A stretch of 64,000 nucleotides of DNA, from the NCBI GenBank assembly GCA_001769535.1, contig MEOH01000024.1, positions 1 to 64,000 of the forward strand, read 5' to 3'. Position numbers and translations under genes: made by a program. The notes below the pieces were generated by a model, which was not told the DNA's origin, did not search any database, and worked only from the letters and a program-made list of their open reading frames with translations. Every line of letters begins with the position of its first letter. Positions within the stretch are counted from its first letter, which is position 1. Below are positions 18,890-28,911 of the stretch, one piece after another. This stretch comes from Bacteroidetes bacterium GWF2_38_335. GTDB taxonomy: Bacteria > Bacteroidota > Bacteroidia > Bacteroidales > GWF2-38-335.

Positions 18890-19423
18890 ATGGTTAATGA
18901 CAACTGTTTGTTAATTGGAAGGATTGCAAAAACGTACGGAACCGATGGTGAATTCCTTCTGAAACTAGACAAACAGTATTCTTCTGATGATTTTATTAAT
19001 GAGGAATCAGTCTTCGTTGAAATAGACGGCAGACTGATTCCTTTTTTTATAGAGGAAATTAGTTCCCGGAATGATAATTCCCTGATAATAAAATTTGATG
19101 ATATTGTGAGTGAATCCCGCACCAACCTGATTCTTGAAAAGCGGGTTTTTGTAAAATATAAAAAAGTTAGAAGGGAAAGAGACGGACTGGATTTATTTAG
19201 AGAACTAACAGGTTATGAGGTTATTGATAATATTCATGGAAAACTTGGAATAATAGCAGAATTGCTCGAATTTAATGCCAATCCTGTTTTTTCAATAAAA
19301 TCAGGCAAACAGGAAATTCTAATACCAGCAAACAGAGAATTCATCGAATCGGTCGATCATAAAAGAAAATCCATCCTTATAAACTCCCCTAAAGGTCTTA
19401 TTGATATATATCTGAATCAGTAA
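18890..19423 (+). CDS. rimM: 16S rRNA processing protein RimM
   Basis: GRIAKTYGTDGEFLLKL start and position after rpsP. Confidence 0.85.
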   Translation: MVNDNCLLIGRIAKTYGTDGEFLLKLDKQYSSDDFINEESVFVEIDGRLIPFFIEEISSRNDNSLIIKFDDIVSESRTNLILEKRVFVKYKKVRRERDGLDLFRELTGYEVIDNIHGKLGIIAELLEFNANPVFSIKSGKQEILIPANREFIESVDHKRKSILINSPKGLIDIYLNQ

Positions 19424-19457
19424 TGTTTTTTTTAATTTTTCTTGACACGAAACTAAA

Positions 19458-19487
19458 ACTTTACGAACTTTACGAACTTTACAAACT
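19458..19487 (+). repeat. 9-bp tandem repeat (ACTTTACGA)x3
   Basis: ACTTTACGAACTTTACGAACTTTACAAACT. Confidence 0.7.
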
Positions 19488-19494
19488 TATACCC

Positions 19495-19674
19495 ATGGAT
19501 TCGAAAGCAAAAGTACTTGACACCCTGAAAAAAAGTCCAAAACCATTAAAAGCAACAGAAATAGCTGAAAAATCGGGACTTGATAAGAAGGAAGTCGATA
19601 AAGCAATGAAGGATTTAAAAACTGAAAACCTGATTGAATCACCTAAAGTTTGTTTCTGGCAGGCAAAAAAGTAA
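19495..19674 (+). CDS. small winged-helix DNA-binding protein
   Basis: MDSKAKVLDTLKKSPKPLKATEIAEKSGLDKKEVDKAMKDLKTENLIESPKVCFWQAKK; start preferred over 19423 because the upstream segment is the tandem repeat. Confidence 0.65.
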   Translation: MDSKAKVLDTLKKSPKPLKATEIAEKSGLDKKEVDKAMKDLKTENLIESPKVCFWQAKK

Positions 19675-19680
19675 TTGACA

Positions 19681-20244
19681 CTACTTATTATTAAAGGCAT
19701 TCATTGTTGACGTAATACCGATAAAGCCAAAGCTTTTTATTGCATCGGTGGCTATTGTTATGCGGTCGGGGAGGGCTTTTTCTTCTTCTGCCGACCAATT
19801 GCTGAGCACATAGTTTGCTTGTGCACCGGAAGGAAAATCATTTCCAATCCCAAATCTCATACGGGCATAGTCTGATGTGCCCAAAATCTCATTGATACTA
19901 CCCAAACCGTTGTGTCCTGCATCTCCTCCTTTTGCTCTAAGTCTGATTACTCCAAATGGTAGAGCGATATCATCATTTACAACCAGCAAATTTTCGACAG
20001 GAATATTTTCTTTTTTCAGCCAGTAATTCACAGCCAGTCCGCTGCGATTCATGTAAGTTGAAGGTTTAAGTAAAATATAGGTCCTGGCTTTCCATTTCAT
20101 TTCAGCAATAAACCCGTATCGTTTGTCTATAAAAACGATATTGGACGCACCGGCAAGTGCGTCCAATATTTTAAATCCTATATTATGTCGCGTGTTCTGG
20201 TACTCAGGTCCTATGTTTCCCAGTCCGGCAATCAAATATTTCAT
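19681..20244 (-). CDS. pth: peptidyl-tRNA hydrolase
   Basis: [21 protein letters not shown] signature. Confidence 0.95.
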   Translation of the reverse strand: MKYLIAGLGNIGPEYQNTRHNIGFKILDALAGASNIVFIDKRYGFIAEMKWKARTYILLKPSTYMNRSGLAVNYWLKKENIPVENLLVVNDDIALPFGVIRLRAKGGDAGHNGLGSINEILGTSDYARMRFGIGNDFPSGAQANYVLSNWSAEEEKALPDRITIATDAIKSFGFIGITSTMNAFNNK

Positions 20245-20249
20245 CGAGT

Positions 20250-20870
20250 TTATTTTTCAGCTGTTTCAGCTGTTTCAGCGCCCTCACCTTCAGCAGCAGC
20301 AGCAGTTTCTTCTTCCATACCTTTAGCGGCACGGGTCAGTTTAACTGAACATACTACGGTATTGGGGTTGTCGATCAGTTCAATGTTGTCAAACTTAAGA
20401 TCTTTAACTTTAATTGTTTTTCCAAGTTCAATTTCCGAAACGTCAACATCAAGAATATCAGGTAGATCTTTGATTAATCCGCGAACTTTTAACAGTCTGT
20501 GCTCTAAAGCAAGCTTACCACCTGCCTGAACACCGGGAGCAAATCCATGCAATTTAACAGGAACATGAATAAGAATAGGTTTTTCTTGGCTTACCTGAAG
20601 AAAATCAACATGAAGGATATGATCTTTTACCGGATGGAACTGAACATCGTGAAGAATAGCATCAATGAGATTGCCGTCGATATCAAGTTTCACGGTATAA
20701 ACATTTGGTGAGTAGATAAGGTCTTTAAAACTTTTATCTTCTGTATAGAAATGATAATTTTTTTCACCACCATAAACTACGCAGGGTACATTGCTTTCTC
20801 TTCTCAGAGATTTTGTGTCTTTTTTTCCTAAGGCTTCCCTTGATTTTCCTTTAATTTCAATTGTTTTCAT
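20250..20870 (-). CDS. rplY: 50S ribosomal protein L25/general stress protein Ctc
   Basis: L25 N-terminal domain and TL5/Ctc extension; next to pth. Confidence 0.92.
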   Translation of the reverse strand: MKTIEIKGKSREALGKKDTKSLRRESNVPCVVYGGEKNYHFYTEDKSFKDLIYSPNVYTVKLDIDGNLIDAILHDVQFHPVKDHILHVDFLQVSQEKPILIHVPVKLHGFAPGVQAGGKLALEHRLLKVRGLIKDLPDILDVDVSEIELGKTIKVKDLKFDNIELIDNPNTVVCSVKLTRAAKGMEEETAAAAEGEGAETAETAEK

Positions 20871-21006
20871 GATCTAATTTTTTGTGCTACTTAAAACTCG
20901 GAAGGAGTTTCCTTCCTATTTCCCATTACACTTTTTTAATAGTCTAATAAAGAGCCGCAAAGATAATACCTATCCTTGAAATAGAAAACAAATTCGAAAA
21001 AAAACT

Positions 21007-21951
21007 TTATACTATAAAAGTTTTGCTAATAGACTGATAATTATATACTTTATTGATTACGTCTGCAAAAAGTTCGGCTATTGAGATAACTTTTATTTTT
21101 GGTGACTCCACTTTTAATGGAATTGAGTCGGTAACAATGACTTCAGAAATTAATGATTTTTCGATACGTTCATAAGCGGGACCTGACAAAACAGGGTGTG
21201 TGGCAAGAGCGCGAACACTTTTTGCTCCTTTGCCGATCATCATATCTGCTGCTTTGGTAATGGTTCCTGCTGTATCTATCATATCATCAACGATCACAAT
21301 GTTTTTTCCTTTAACATCTCCAATAACTGTCATTTCGCCCACTTCATTGGCTTTTTCCCTGGTTTTGTGACAGATAACCATTGGTGCCTGTAAAAATCTT
21401 GAATATGCATTGGCTCTTTTTGTCCCGCCCATGTCGGGTGAAGCAATTACAAGATCTTTAATATCAAGACTTTTAATATACGGAACAAAAAGTGAAGATG
21501 CATAAACATGGTCAACAGGAACATTGAAAAATCCCTGTATCTGATCGGCGTGCAGGTCCATGGTCATAACGCGGCTTACTCCGGATGCATGCAAAAGATC
21601 GGCAATAAGTTTTGCGCCGATAGAAACCCTGGGTTTATCTTTTCTGTCCTGACGGGCAAAACCGAAGTAAGGGATTACAGCTACAATTTTATAGGCTGAA
21701 GCTCTTCGAGCTGCATCAATCATAAGCAGTAATTCCAAAAGGTTGTCACTGGGAGCAAAGGTTGACTGTATAATAAATACATGTCGTCCTCTTACAGTTT
21801 CATCAAATGATGGCTGAAATTCACCATCGCTGAAATATAAAACGGAGGTTTTTCCCAACTCTGCTCCGTAATTTTTTACGATTTTTTCTGCCAGATATAT
21901 GGATGCTGATCCGGCAAAGAACTTAATTGAATTGTCGTGTGATGCGTGCAT
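21007..21951 (-). CDS. prs: ribose-phosphate pyrophosphokinase
   Basis: VMTMDLHADQIQGFF, IVIVDDMIDTAGTI PRPP motif. Confidence 0.95.
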   Translation of the reverse strand: MHASHDNSIKFFAGSASIYLAEKIVKNYGAELGKTSVLYFSDGEFQPSFDETVRGRHVFIIQSTFAPSDNLLELLLMIDAARRASAYKIVAVIPYFGFARQDRKDKPRVSIGAKLIADLLHASGVSRVMTMDLHADQIQGFFNVPVDHVYASSLFVPYIKSLDIKDLVIASPDMGGTKRANAYSRFLQAPMVICHKTREKANEVGEMTVIGDVKGKNIVIVDDMIDTAGTITKAADMMIGKGAKSVRALATHPVLSGPAYERIEKSLISEVIVTDSIPLKVESPKIKVISIAELFADVINKVYNYQSISKTFIV

Positions 21952-22040
21952 TTCGAGTAGTTTTAAATGAAATCCGGCACAAAGCTATATAAAAAAAACT
22001 TATGTGCTTTGTAATTTTATTCACAAGTTAGTAACTGAAT

Positions 22041-22634
22041 TTACTCTTCGTTAATTCCATCAATAAAAGACAGAATATCATCTCGTCCGGCACCAGAAAT
22101 AGCCGAACTGGCAAAAGCAAGGGGCAATTCGTCCCATGTTTCAAGCATGGTGGTTTTGTAAACAGAGAGGTTTTTAATCAGTTCGGCCTTTGATAGTTTA
22201 TCGGTCTTTGTGAATACCATGCAAAAAGGTACATTTTTTTCGGCCAGCCATGACATAAATTCAAGATCAATTCTCTGGGGTTTGTGACGGCTGTCGATTA
22301 AAACAAAAATACATGCAAGTGTTTCCCGTTTTGTAAGGTAAATGGAAAGCATTTTCCCCCATTTATACCGGGTGGTTTTTGAAACTCTTGCATATCCGAA
22401 TCCAGGGAGGTCAACAATATACCAACTGTTGTTGATAAGAAAATGATTGATCAGCTGTGTTTTGCCTGGTGATGAGGATGTTTTTGCAAGTTTTCTGTTA
22501 TTGACAAGCATATTTATCAATGAGGATTTTCCAACATTGGATCGTCCAATAAATGCAAATTCCTTTAACATGCTTTCGGGGCAATCCCTGTAATCAGGAG
22601 AACTGCAAACAAACTCAGCTGTTTTTATAATCAT
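22041..22634 (-). CDS. engB: ribosome biogenesis GTP-binding protein YsxC/EngB
   Basis: FIGRSNVGKSSLINML; VDLPGFGYA. Confidence 0.93.
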   Translation of the reverse strand: MIIKTAEFVCSSPDYRDCPESMLKEFAFIGRSNVGKSSLINMLVNNRKLAKTSSSPGKTQLINHFLINNSWYIVDLPGFGYARVSKTTRYKWGKMLSIYLTKRETLACIFVLIDSRHKPQRIDLEFMSWLAEKNVPFCMVFTKTDKLSKAELIKNLSVYKTTMLETWDELPLAFASSAISGAGRDDILSFIDGINEE

Positions 22635-22635
22635 A

Positions 22636-23604
22636 TCAAAGTTTTTTCAGCAACATGGCACCGCATGAATATCCTCCTCCAAAAACAATAACGACAATAA
22701 TGTCGTCCTTTTGGTAAAGATCAATGTTCTCGGATAATGCAATGGCCGAACTGGCACAACCGGTGTTCCCGAGTTTGTCCAGATTAACCAGTACTTTGGA
22801 TGAATCCATTTCAAGCAGGAAAGCAACGGATTCAATTATTCTGATGTTGGCCTGATGTGGAACAAGAAATTTCAGGTCGTCAATAGTGTATCCGTTTTTT
22901 TTCAGTATATCGGATGTGCATTGTGACATGTATTTTCCTGCATTGATGAAAACATTTCTTCCGTCGGGCATTTGTATCTTCCCGTTAAAGGGTCGGTTGT
23001 AAACGCCGTCCGGACCTTTTCCCACATGGGCTAATCCACGGGTGTATATATCAAGTATTTCTATGTCTGTTTCACTGTGTTTTTCCTTCGATATGAAGAC
23101 GGCCGCTGCCCCATCGCCCCAAAGATGTCCCGAGATTGGGTTTGATTCATCATTGTAGGCCGAATTATGTTCTGATACAACAATAAGGGCTTTTGAGGCC
23201 TTACCGGTTGCAAAATAACCTTCGGCAATTTCCACGGCGTTAATAAATGTTGAACAAGCAGATGAAACAGAAGTTACAATGGCATTTTCAATGGAATATT
23301 TTTTCTGAACGGCATGAGCCAATGTTCCCACTGTATCAAAAGGCGAATATGTTCCTCCAATAATCAGATCCACTTCAGTAATATGAAATGGAAGTTTTGG
23401 TAAGGCTCTTTCAACTGCCTCGATGGCCATCGTGTTGGTGTTTTCTCCATCAGTGGCAACCCTTCGTTCAATAATTCCTGATTTTGAATAAATGTCCTCC
23501 GTACTTAGGCCGTTGAGCTCTGAAAAATATTTATTATCAAGAACCTTTGATGGGAAATAATGTGCAACGGCATTTATGATCATTTTCCTGTCAATATTGT
23601 TCAT
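22636..23604 (-). CDS. 3-oxoacyl-ACP synthase III-like (FabH family)
   Basis: SSACSTFINAVEIA active-site region, PHQANIRII. Confidence 0.85.
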   Translation of the reverse strand: MNNIDRKMIINAVAHYFPSKVLDNKYFSELNGLSTEDIYSKSGIIERRVATDGENTNTMAIEAVERALPKLPFHITEVDLIIGGTYSPFDTVGTLAHAVQKKYSIENAIVTSVSSACSTFINAVEIAEGYFATGKASKALIVVSEHNSAYNDESNPISGHLWGDGAAAVFISKEKHSETDIEILDIYTRGLAHVGKGPDGVYNRPFNGKIQMPDGRNVFINAGKYMSQCTSDILKKNGYTIDDLKFLVPHQANIRIIESVAFLLEMDSSKVLVNLDKLGNTGCASSAIALSENIDLYQKDDIIVVIVFGGGYSCGAMLLKKL

Positions 23605-23747
23605 TAATTATTAAATAGTTGAATAAATAATCTCAATTGCATAAATTATTTATTAAGAACACAAAGGAAAAGAAAATATGTCATATATACGGATGAAAAT
23701 GGTGTTTTTTTAATTTTTGTTTTATTGGAAGTGGGCAAAACAGTGAT

Positions 23748-24845
23748 TTATTTATTAGTTTTTCCACAGAATGTCCATCCCAATCCCCATTCGATAAAGT
23801 CAGCACTGGCATAATGGGTGTGAAGCGCAACTACTCCGAACAGGTTTTTATACATATACCCTTTTATTCCAACCCGATCATATATCCTTCCATTGTAAAG
23901 TTTATTATCTATGACGTAAAATCCTATATTGGCAAAGAACAGAATACGGTTGAACTCAATTTCATAGGTAAAATGCAATCCGGTCCTGTACCTGTCTGAT
24001 TTATCCGGCTCACCATTTCCTTTATAATATCCATCATTTGATTCTATATAAAATTGATCAATACCTATGCCGATAAGATTTTTCCGGTTAATTTTCTTAA
24101 GAACATCTCCGCAAAATGAAGAAACGAAATATTTTCCTTTATCCAGTTCTCTGAATTCATTGAACGCAACAGCATAATATAATTCATATTTTAATAGCTT
24201 CTCAGGTTGTTCAATATTTCTTTTTTCCAACAGGGGATTGTTGTTTTTAAAATTATATGTTACTCCGGCAGTTCCCGTAATAACATTAAATCCCAGATTT
24301 GGTTTTGTCCAGGCTCCGTTTGAATAATGGGTAAAACCGATGCCTCCAAATAATTTTATCTTATCTGATAATCTGAATTTCACATCGTATGCCAGATTGA
24401 AGTAAACATTGACATTTGATCCGATGGCTCCGTTGAAATAATTTGTTTCCGCATCAAAAGGGGCGTTGAGCCATGATGCTCCGGCCGAAACCTGATAGTT
24501 GAATGAGAAAAATTCTTTTCTGTAAATTGGTTTAATGAGAAAACCATATAAAGCATAAGCTTTTCCCATTAAATCGGGGTCTCCCAAATCGGCAAAATAG
24601 GTTCCTACACCAATCTCAGGAAACCTGTGGATAATATGCCAGTCCTTCTTTCCTGTCAGCTGCTTTGAAATACAAAATTCACCTGCTTTAATACGGTCAC
24701 GGGCAATATATCTGATTAAAGGATGGTGGTTTGCAATTAGTCCGTATTGACCTTTAACTGTATAATTGAATCCGGTTTCCTGCGAAAAAACTATGTTTCC
24801 AGAAAATACAAATAGAAAAATTACCGGTATTATCATCTTGCTCAC
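23748..24845 (-). CDS. acyloxyacyl hydrolase (PagL-like lipid A deacylase)
   Basis: Signal peptide, beta-barrel pattern, FTHYSNGAWTKPNLGFN resembling PagL HxS motif. Confidence 0.75.
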   Translation of the reverse strand: MSKMIIPVIFLFVFSGNIVFSQETGFNYTVKGQYGLIANHHPLIRYIARDRIKAGEFCISKQLTGKKDWHIIHRFPEIGVGTYFADLGDPDLMGKAYALYGFLIKPIYRKEFFSFNYQVSAGASWLNAPFDAETNYFNGAIGSNVNVYFNLAYDVKFRLSDKIKLFGGIGFTHYSNGAWTKPNLGFNVITGTAGVTYNFKNNNPLLEKRNIEQPEKLLKYELYYAVAFNEFRELDKGKYFVSSFCGDVLKKINRKNLIGIGIDQFYIESNDGYYKGNGEPDKSDRYRTGLHFTYEIEFNRILFFANIGFYVIDNKLYNGRIYDRVGIKGYMYKNLFGVVALHTHYASADFIEWGLGWTFCGKTNK

Positions 24846-24901
24846 AGAACAAAAATAAATAATTTATCCGGTAATTGGCTTTGATGGGGGTAAATTCCAC
24901 C

Positions 24902-25549
24902 TTAGAATAATCCGAATTTGAATCCCATATTTACTGAAATGCCCGAAAGGTCATTGTCTGAGATACGGTTCATGTTCGATCCAATTGTATATCTGTAGGA
25001 AACTCCCAAAGATGCCCTGAAAAATTTTATCAGATTGATTTCAAGGTCTACGCCCGGTTCGAGCACAATAAAACCTGAACTTTCAAGGGCATTACCATAG
25101 TATTGATCTGAGAAAAGCGAGCCGGGGTCTTTTTCATAAATTGTTGCTCCACCGGCACCTAAGACAAAAGGAACCGATAAATGAAAGGGGTTTTGAGGCA
25201 TTATAATATATTCGAACATTAGTCCGCCATACCCAAAATCCAAAGTTAAATCAGTATTGGTTCCTGCGTCACCTGTTCCGGTAAAGCTTACTGTATTTGC
25301 CAGGCCAAACCCCGCGCCTCCGATAACAAGGCGGTGATTGATGATCCATCCGCCTTTTCCGCCTAATAACAATCCGGCATCTTTATTGACCATTGATACT
25401 TTCATGTCAAATGACCCATAACCGCCATTTGTGAATGAACCATCGAAAAGAGTTTTAATTTCTTCATTTTCATTTGATCCGGCATTTTCCTGTGAAAAGC
25501 CAAAAAATGCTGTAATAAGCAAAATTTGAATTAATAATATTTTTTTCAT
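24902..25549 (-). CDS. outer-membrane beta-barrel protein
   Basis: Signal peptide, alternating beta pattern, C-terminal Phe. Confidence 0.6.
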   Translation of the reverse strand: MKKILLIQILLITAFFGFSQENAGSNENEEIKTLFDGSFTNGGYGSFDMKVSMVNKDAGLLLGGKGGWIINHRLVIGGAGFGLANTVSFTGTGDAGTNTDLTLDFGYGGLMFEYIIMPQNPFHLSVPFVLGAGGATIYEKDPGSLFSDQYYGNALESSGFIVLEPGVDLEINLIKFFRASLGVSYRYTIGSNMNRISDNDLSGISVNMGFKFGLF

Positions 25550-25694
25550 GTCAAGGTGTTTTTATTTCTAAGGACAAAAAAAATGTGATGGGGTTGCATG
25601 AAAATAAGGTTTTATTTATTTCATGAACAAAACAAATGGTTTCAATGTTAAATATTGCATGCGAATTAGTACTTTTGGGTGTTAATTAAAAAGA

Positions 25695-26402
25695 ATGAAT
25701 TCAATTATCACATTCAACGAAATCGTCAAAAATTACGAGATGGGTGTTCAGGTTGTAAGGGCACTGAGGGAAGTATCCATGGATATCTGCAAAAATGAGT
25801 ATGTTGCCATAATGGGTCCCTCGGGTTCAGGAAAGTCGACCATGATGAATATCCTTGGGTGCCTTGATACGCCCACTTCAGGAAAATACATCCTTAACGG
25901 CAATGATGTGAGTTCAATGCACGACAATGAGTTGGCAGAAATACGGAATAAAGAAATTGGTTTTGTTTTTCAGACTTTTAATCTGCTGCCGCGATACACC
26001 GCCCTCGAAAATGTAATGCTTCCGCTCATTTATGCCGGTTATTCCAAACGTGAAAGATTGATCAGGGCTGAAGACGTTCTTGAAAAAGTTGGTCTGGCCG
26101 ATCGCATGGAGCACAAGCCCAATGAGCTTTCGGGCGGACAAAGACAAAGAGTGGCTGTAGCCAGAGCGCTTGTTAACCATCCATCCATTATTCTTGCTGA
26201 TGAACCAACCGGTAATCTTGATTCAAAAACATCGCTGGACATTATGAAGCTTTTCAGAGATATTCATGACCTGGGAAACACTGTTATTGTGGTTACCCAT
26301 GAGGAGGATATTGCCCGGCATACACACAGAATAATCAGATTGATGGACGGACAGATAAATTCTGATGCGCCAAATAATGAATACCTGAAATTAACAGTTT
26401 AA
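25695..26402 (+). CDS. ABC transporter ATP-binding protein (MacB/LolD family)
   Basis: [33 protein letters not shown]. Confidence 0.92.
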   Translation: MNSIITFNEIVKNYEMGVQVVRALREVSMDICKNEYVAIMGPSGSGKSTMMNILGCLDTPTSGKYILNGNDVSSMHDNELAEIRNKEIGFVFQTFNLLPRYTALENVMLPLIYAGYSKRERLIRAEDVLEKVGLADRMEHKPNELSGGQRQRVAVARALVNHPSIILADEPTGNLDSKTSLDIMKLFRDIHDLGNTVIVVTHEEDIARHTHRIIRLMDGQINSDAPNNEYLKLTV

Positions 26403-26406
26403 TGCA

Positions 26407-26970
26407 ATGACTGAAAAAAAATGGAATATTTATACCCGCACAGGCGACAAAGGAACAACATCACTTGTGGGTGGAAAACGTGTGAAAAAAAATCATATCC
26501 GCATTGAAGCTTACGGTACTGTTGATGAATTGATTTCCTGGATTGGATATCTGCGTGACCATAATTTGCAACAGCAGGTAATTGAATCACTGGTGGTTAT
26601 ACAGGACAAACTCATGGTTTGTGCGTCGCTGCTGGCAACCGAAAATGAAACTGAAAATATAAAAAATCCGGTTCTTACTGAATCTGATATTGAATATCTC
26701 GAAGGGGAAATTGATGAAATGGAAAAATCTTTAACCCCGCTTACAAACTTTATTTTACCCGGAGGTTCACCCGCTTCTTCGGTGAGCCATATATGCCGTA
26801 CAGTTTGCCGCAGGGCAGAAAGAAGAGTCATTGATTTGGCAGATTTGGAAGATACTGATGAAATAATTATCAGATACCTGAATCGCCTTTCAGATTTTTT
26901 GTTCGTTCTGTCTCGCAGATTAAATAAGGATTTCAGAGCAAATGAAATTACATGGAAACCAAAGTTGTAA
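26407..26970 (+). CDS. cob(I)alamin adenosyltransferase, PduO type
   Basis: YTRTGDKGTTSLVGGKRV; FILPGGSPASS; CRRAER. Confidence 0.92.
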   Translation: MTEKKWNIYTRTGDKGTTSLVGGKRVKKNHIRIEAYGTVDELISWIGYLRDHNLQQQVIESLVVIQDKLMVCASLLATENETENIKNPVLTESDIEYLEGEIDEMEKSLTPLTNFILPGGSPASSVSHICRTVCRRAERRVIDLADLEDTDEIIIRYLNRLSDFLFVLSRRLNKDFRANEITWKPKL

Positions 26971-27032
26971 GTATCAATTTTTTTTATAGTTTTGCAAAAT
27001 TAAATTGAAAAACCTAAAAGTAATTATAGAAT

Positions 27033-27040
27033 TAACTTTG
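27033..27040 (+). promoter_or_regulatory. Bacteroidetes -7 element (TAACTTTG)
   Basis: TAnnTTTG 7 nt before the ATG of the DUF2795-like gene. Confidence 0.5.
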
Positions 27041-27046
27041 TAGAGT

Positions 27047-27268
27047 ATGTATTGGACACTTGAATTAGCATCAAAACTGGAGGATGCCCCATGGCCTGCA
27101 ACAAAGGATGAACTCATTGACTTTGCAATAAGGTCGGGTGCTCCTATGGAGGTTATTGAAAATCTTCAGGAACTTGAAGATGAAGGCGAGATTTATGAAA
27201 GCATCGAAGATATCTGGCCGGATTATCCTAGTAAGGATGATTTCTTTTTTAACGAAGATGAGTATTAA
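27047..27268 (+). CDS. DUF2795-like protein
   Basis: MYWTLELASKLEDAPWPATKDELIDFAIRSGAPMEVIENLQEL. Confidence 0.7.
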   Translation: MYWTLELASKLEDAPWPATKDELIDFAIRSGAPMEVIENLQELEDEGEIYESIEDIWPDYPSKDDFFFNEDEY

Positions 27269-27284
27269 TAATTAAAAAATTTCT

Positions 27285-27313
27285 AAAAAAGGGAGATATT
27301 ATCTCCCTTTTTT
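27285..27313 (+). terminator. Rho-independent terminator
   Basis: AAAAAAGGGAGATATTATCTCCCTTTTTT. Confidence 0.85.
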
Positions 27314-27464
27314 GTTTTTATTTGTTAATGAATTGAAAATATTCAAGTATTTCGTCAAAATCACATAACTTTTTAAAAAACGACTCCGTATGCTATAAAG
27401 CAGACCGGATAAAAAACATTTCTGGTTTGGACTTGACCGAAAATTAACCGTAACCAGTAAAAAG

Positions 27465-27824
27465 ATGAAAAAACTAACTACACTGATAATCGTTGTCCTT
27501 ATGGCCAACTTTTCATTTTCGCAGGCGGGAAGTGGATCCCTGCCTGAAGATGAACTGAAATCTGCTGATTTATCGGAACTTAAAATTTATCCCAATCCTG
27601 CACGTGAATGCACTTTCTTTGAATATTCCATCCCTGCTGATTGTGAAAAATCCATTGTCAGAATTTATAATATTATCGGTGAGGAAATTGAAAGGATTGA
27701 GCCTGATGGGTTGACTGGAAAAATTAAAATAAATACATTTGAATATGAGCCCGGTTTGTATATCGTAAAAATGATAAATGCCGGACATGAGATATTATCC
27801 CGTAAGTTCAGAGTAGTTCGCTGA
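27465..27824 (+). CDS. small secreted protein consisting almost only of a T9SS type A sorting domain
   Basis: Signal peptide then LKIYPNPARE...GLYIVKMINAG..LSRKFRVVR. Confidence 0.75.
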   Translation: MKKLTTLIIVVLMANFSFSQAGSGSLPEDELKSADLSELKIYPNPARECTFFEYSIPADCEKSIVRIYNIIGEEIERIEPDGLTGKIKINTFEYEPGLYIVKMINAGHEILSRKFRVVR

Positions 27825-27839
27825 ACATTGCTTTTGTTG

Positions 27840-28910
27840 TTACTTTAGAAGAAAAGAAAAAAAGGACCAAATTACCTTATTAACATTTCTTTCCTGCCGG
27901 TTCTCTATGATTGCCTTATAAGAGCCGGCAGGTTCTTTTGGATAGTGCCTGTGTTTTACCTTGTCACTGAACAGGGATATCTTTTCGGGATGAAACTGCA
28001 CTCCGATAACATTGGGAAATGTTGAATGCCGCATTGCCTCTACTATCTTGCCGTCTTCTGACCAGGCCACCGGAACAAAACCACTCCCCAATTTGTCAAC
28101 ACACTGGTGATGGCTTGAGTAGATGGAAAAAGTACTGTCGGCAGGAAGGGTAATATAATTGCCAAAAAGCTCTTTGCTTATTTTTATTTTATGCAAATTG
28201 CCCGAAGAAAGTGAATCTGAAGGATACAAACGGTTATAATAATTGCTGTGGTGCTCGGGTAAGGAAAGTATGTCTTCCATATACTTTTTTTCATAAATCT
28301 GCAAGGGTATATCCTGTGTCAATGTGCCGCCTGCTGCTACATTCATGGTTTGCATTCCTAAACATATTCCCAAACAAACATAGTTAGGCCTGGAACTGAT
28401 TAAAGGATAAAATTCATGGTGCTGAATTCCACCCACAAGGTGATAAAGAAAACTCACCTCAAAAATATGCCTGTATGGATCTTCAATTTCAGTATTAATC
28501 AAAGCTTTTGAACCGTAAAGCGAAGGTTGGATGTCATCTCCGCCCATAAAAATTATTCCCGATGATTTTTCAAATAATGATCTGAATTCTTCCGTTAACC
28601 CGTTTTCTTTATAAATTTCAGATTCAGATATTTTTCCTTCGATTTTTTTTAACTCAAACAGTCCGGTATTGTGCTTGTCAAGCCATTTTTCGGAATTGGA
28701 ATAATCATATATTTCTTTCTCGTAATAAACTCCAATAAAATGAATTCCGGGTACATCAATAATTTTTTCGCTTACAAGAAAGTCAAAAGCATCCAAAGCA
28801 AAAACTGTAGGGTGTACCAATATTATATTTACCTTTTCATTGGTTTTTTCCTGTGAATGGACCTGCATTGAAACCATCAGGCATAAAAGTAAAATCAGGG
28901 TTCGGACCAT
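27840..28910 (-). CDS. class I glutamine amidotransferase-like (peptidase C26) protein
   Basis: CLGICLGMQTMNVAAGGTLTQDI; VQFHPEK; signal peptide. Confidence 0.8.
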   Translation of the reverse strand: MVRTLILLLCLMVSMQVHSQEKTNEKVNIILVHPTVFALDAFDFLVSEKIIDVPGIHFIGVYYEKEIYDYSNSEKWLDKHNTGLFELKKIEGKISESEIYKENGLTEEFRSLFEKSSGIIFMGGDDIQPSLYGSKALINTEIEDPYRHIFEVSFLYHLVGGIQHHEFYPLISSRPNYVCLGICLGMQTMNVAAGGTLTQDIPLQIYEKKYMEDILSLPEHHSNYYNRLYPSDSLSSGNLHKIKISKELFGNYITLPADSTFSIYSSHHQCVDKLGSGFVPVAWSEDGKIVEAMRHSTFPNVIGVQFHPEKISLFSDKVKHRHYPKEPAGSYKAIIENRQERNVNKVIWSFFSFLLK

Positions 28911-28911
28911 A

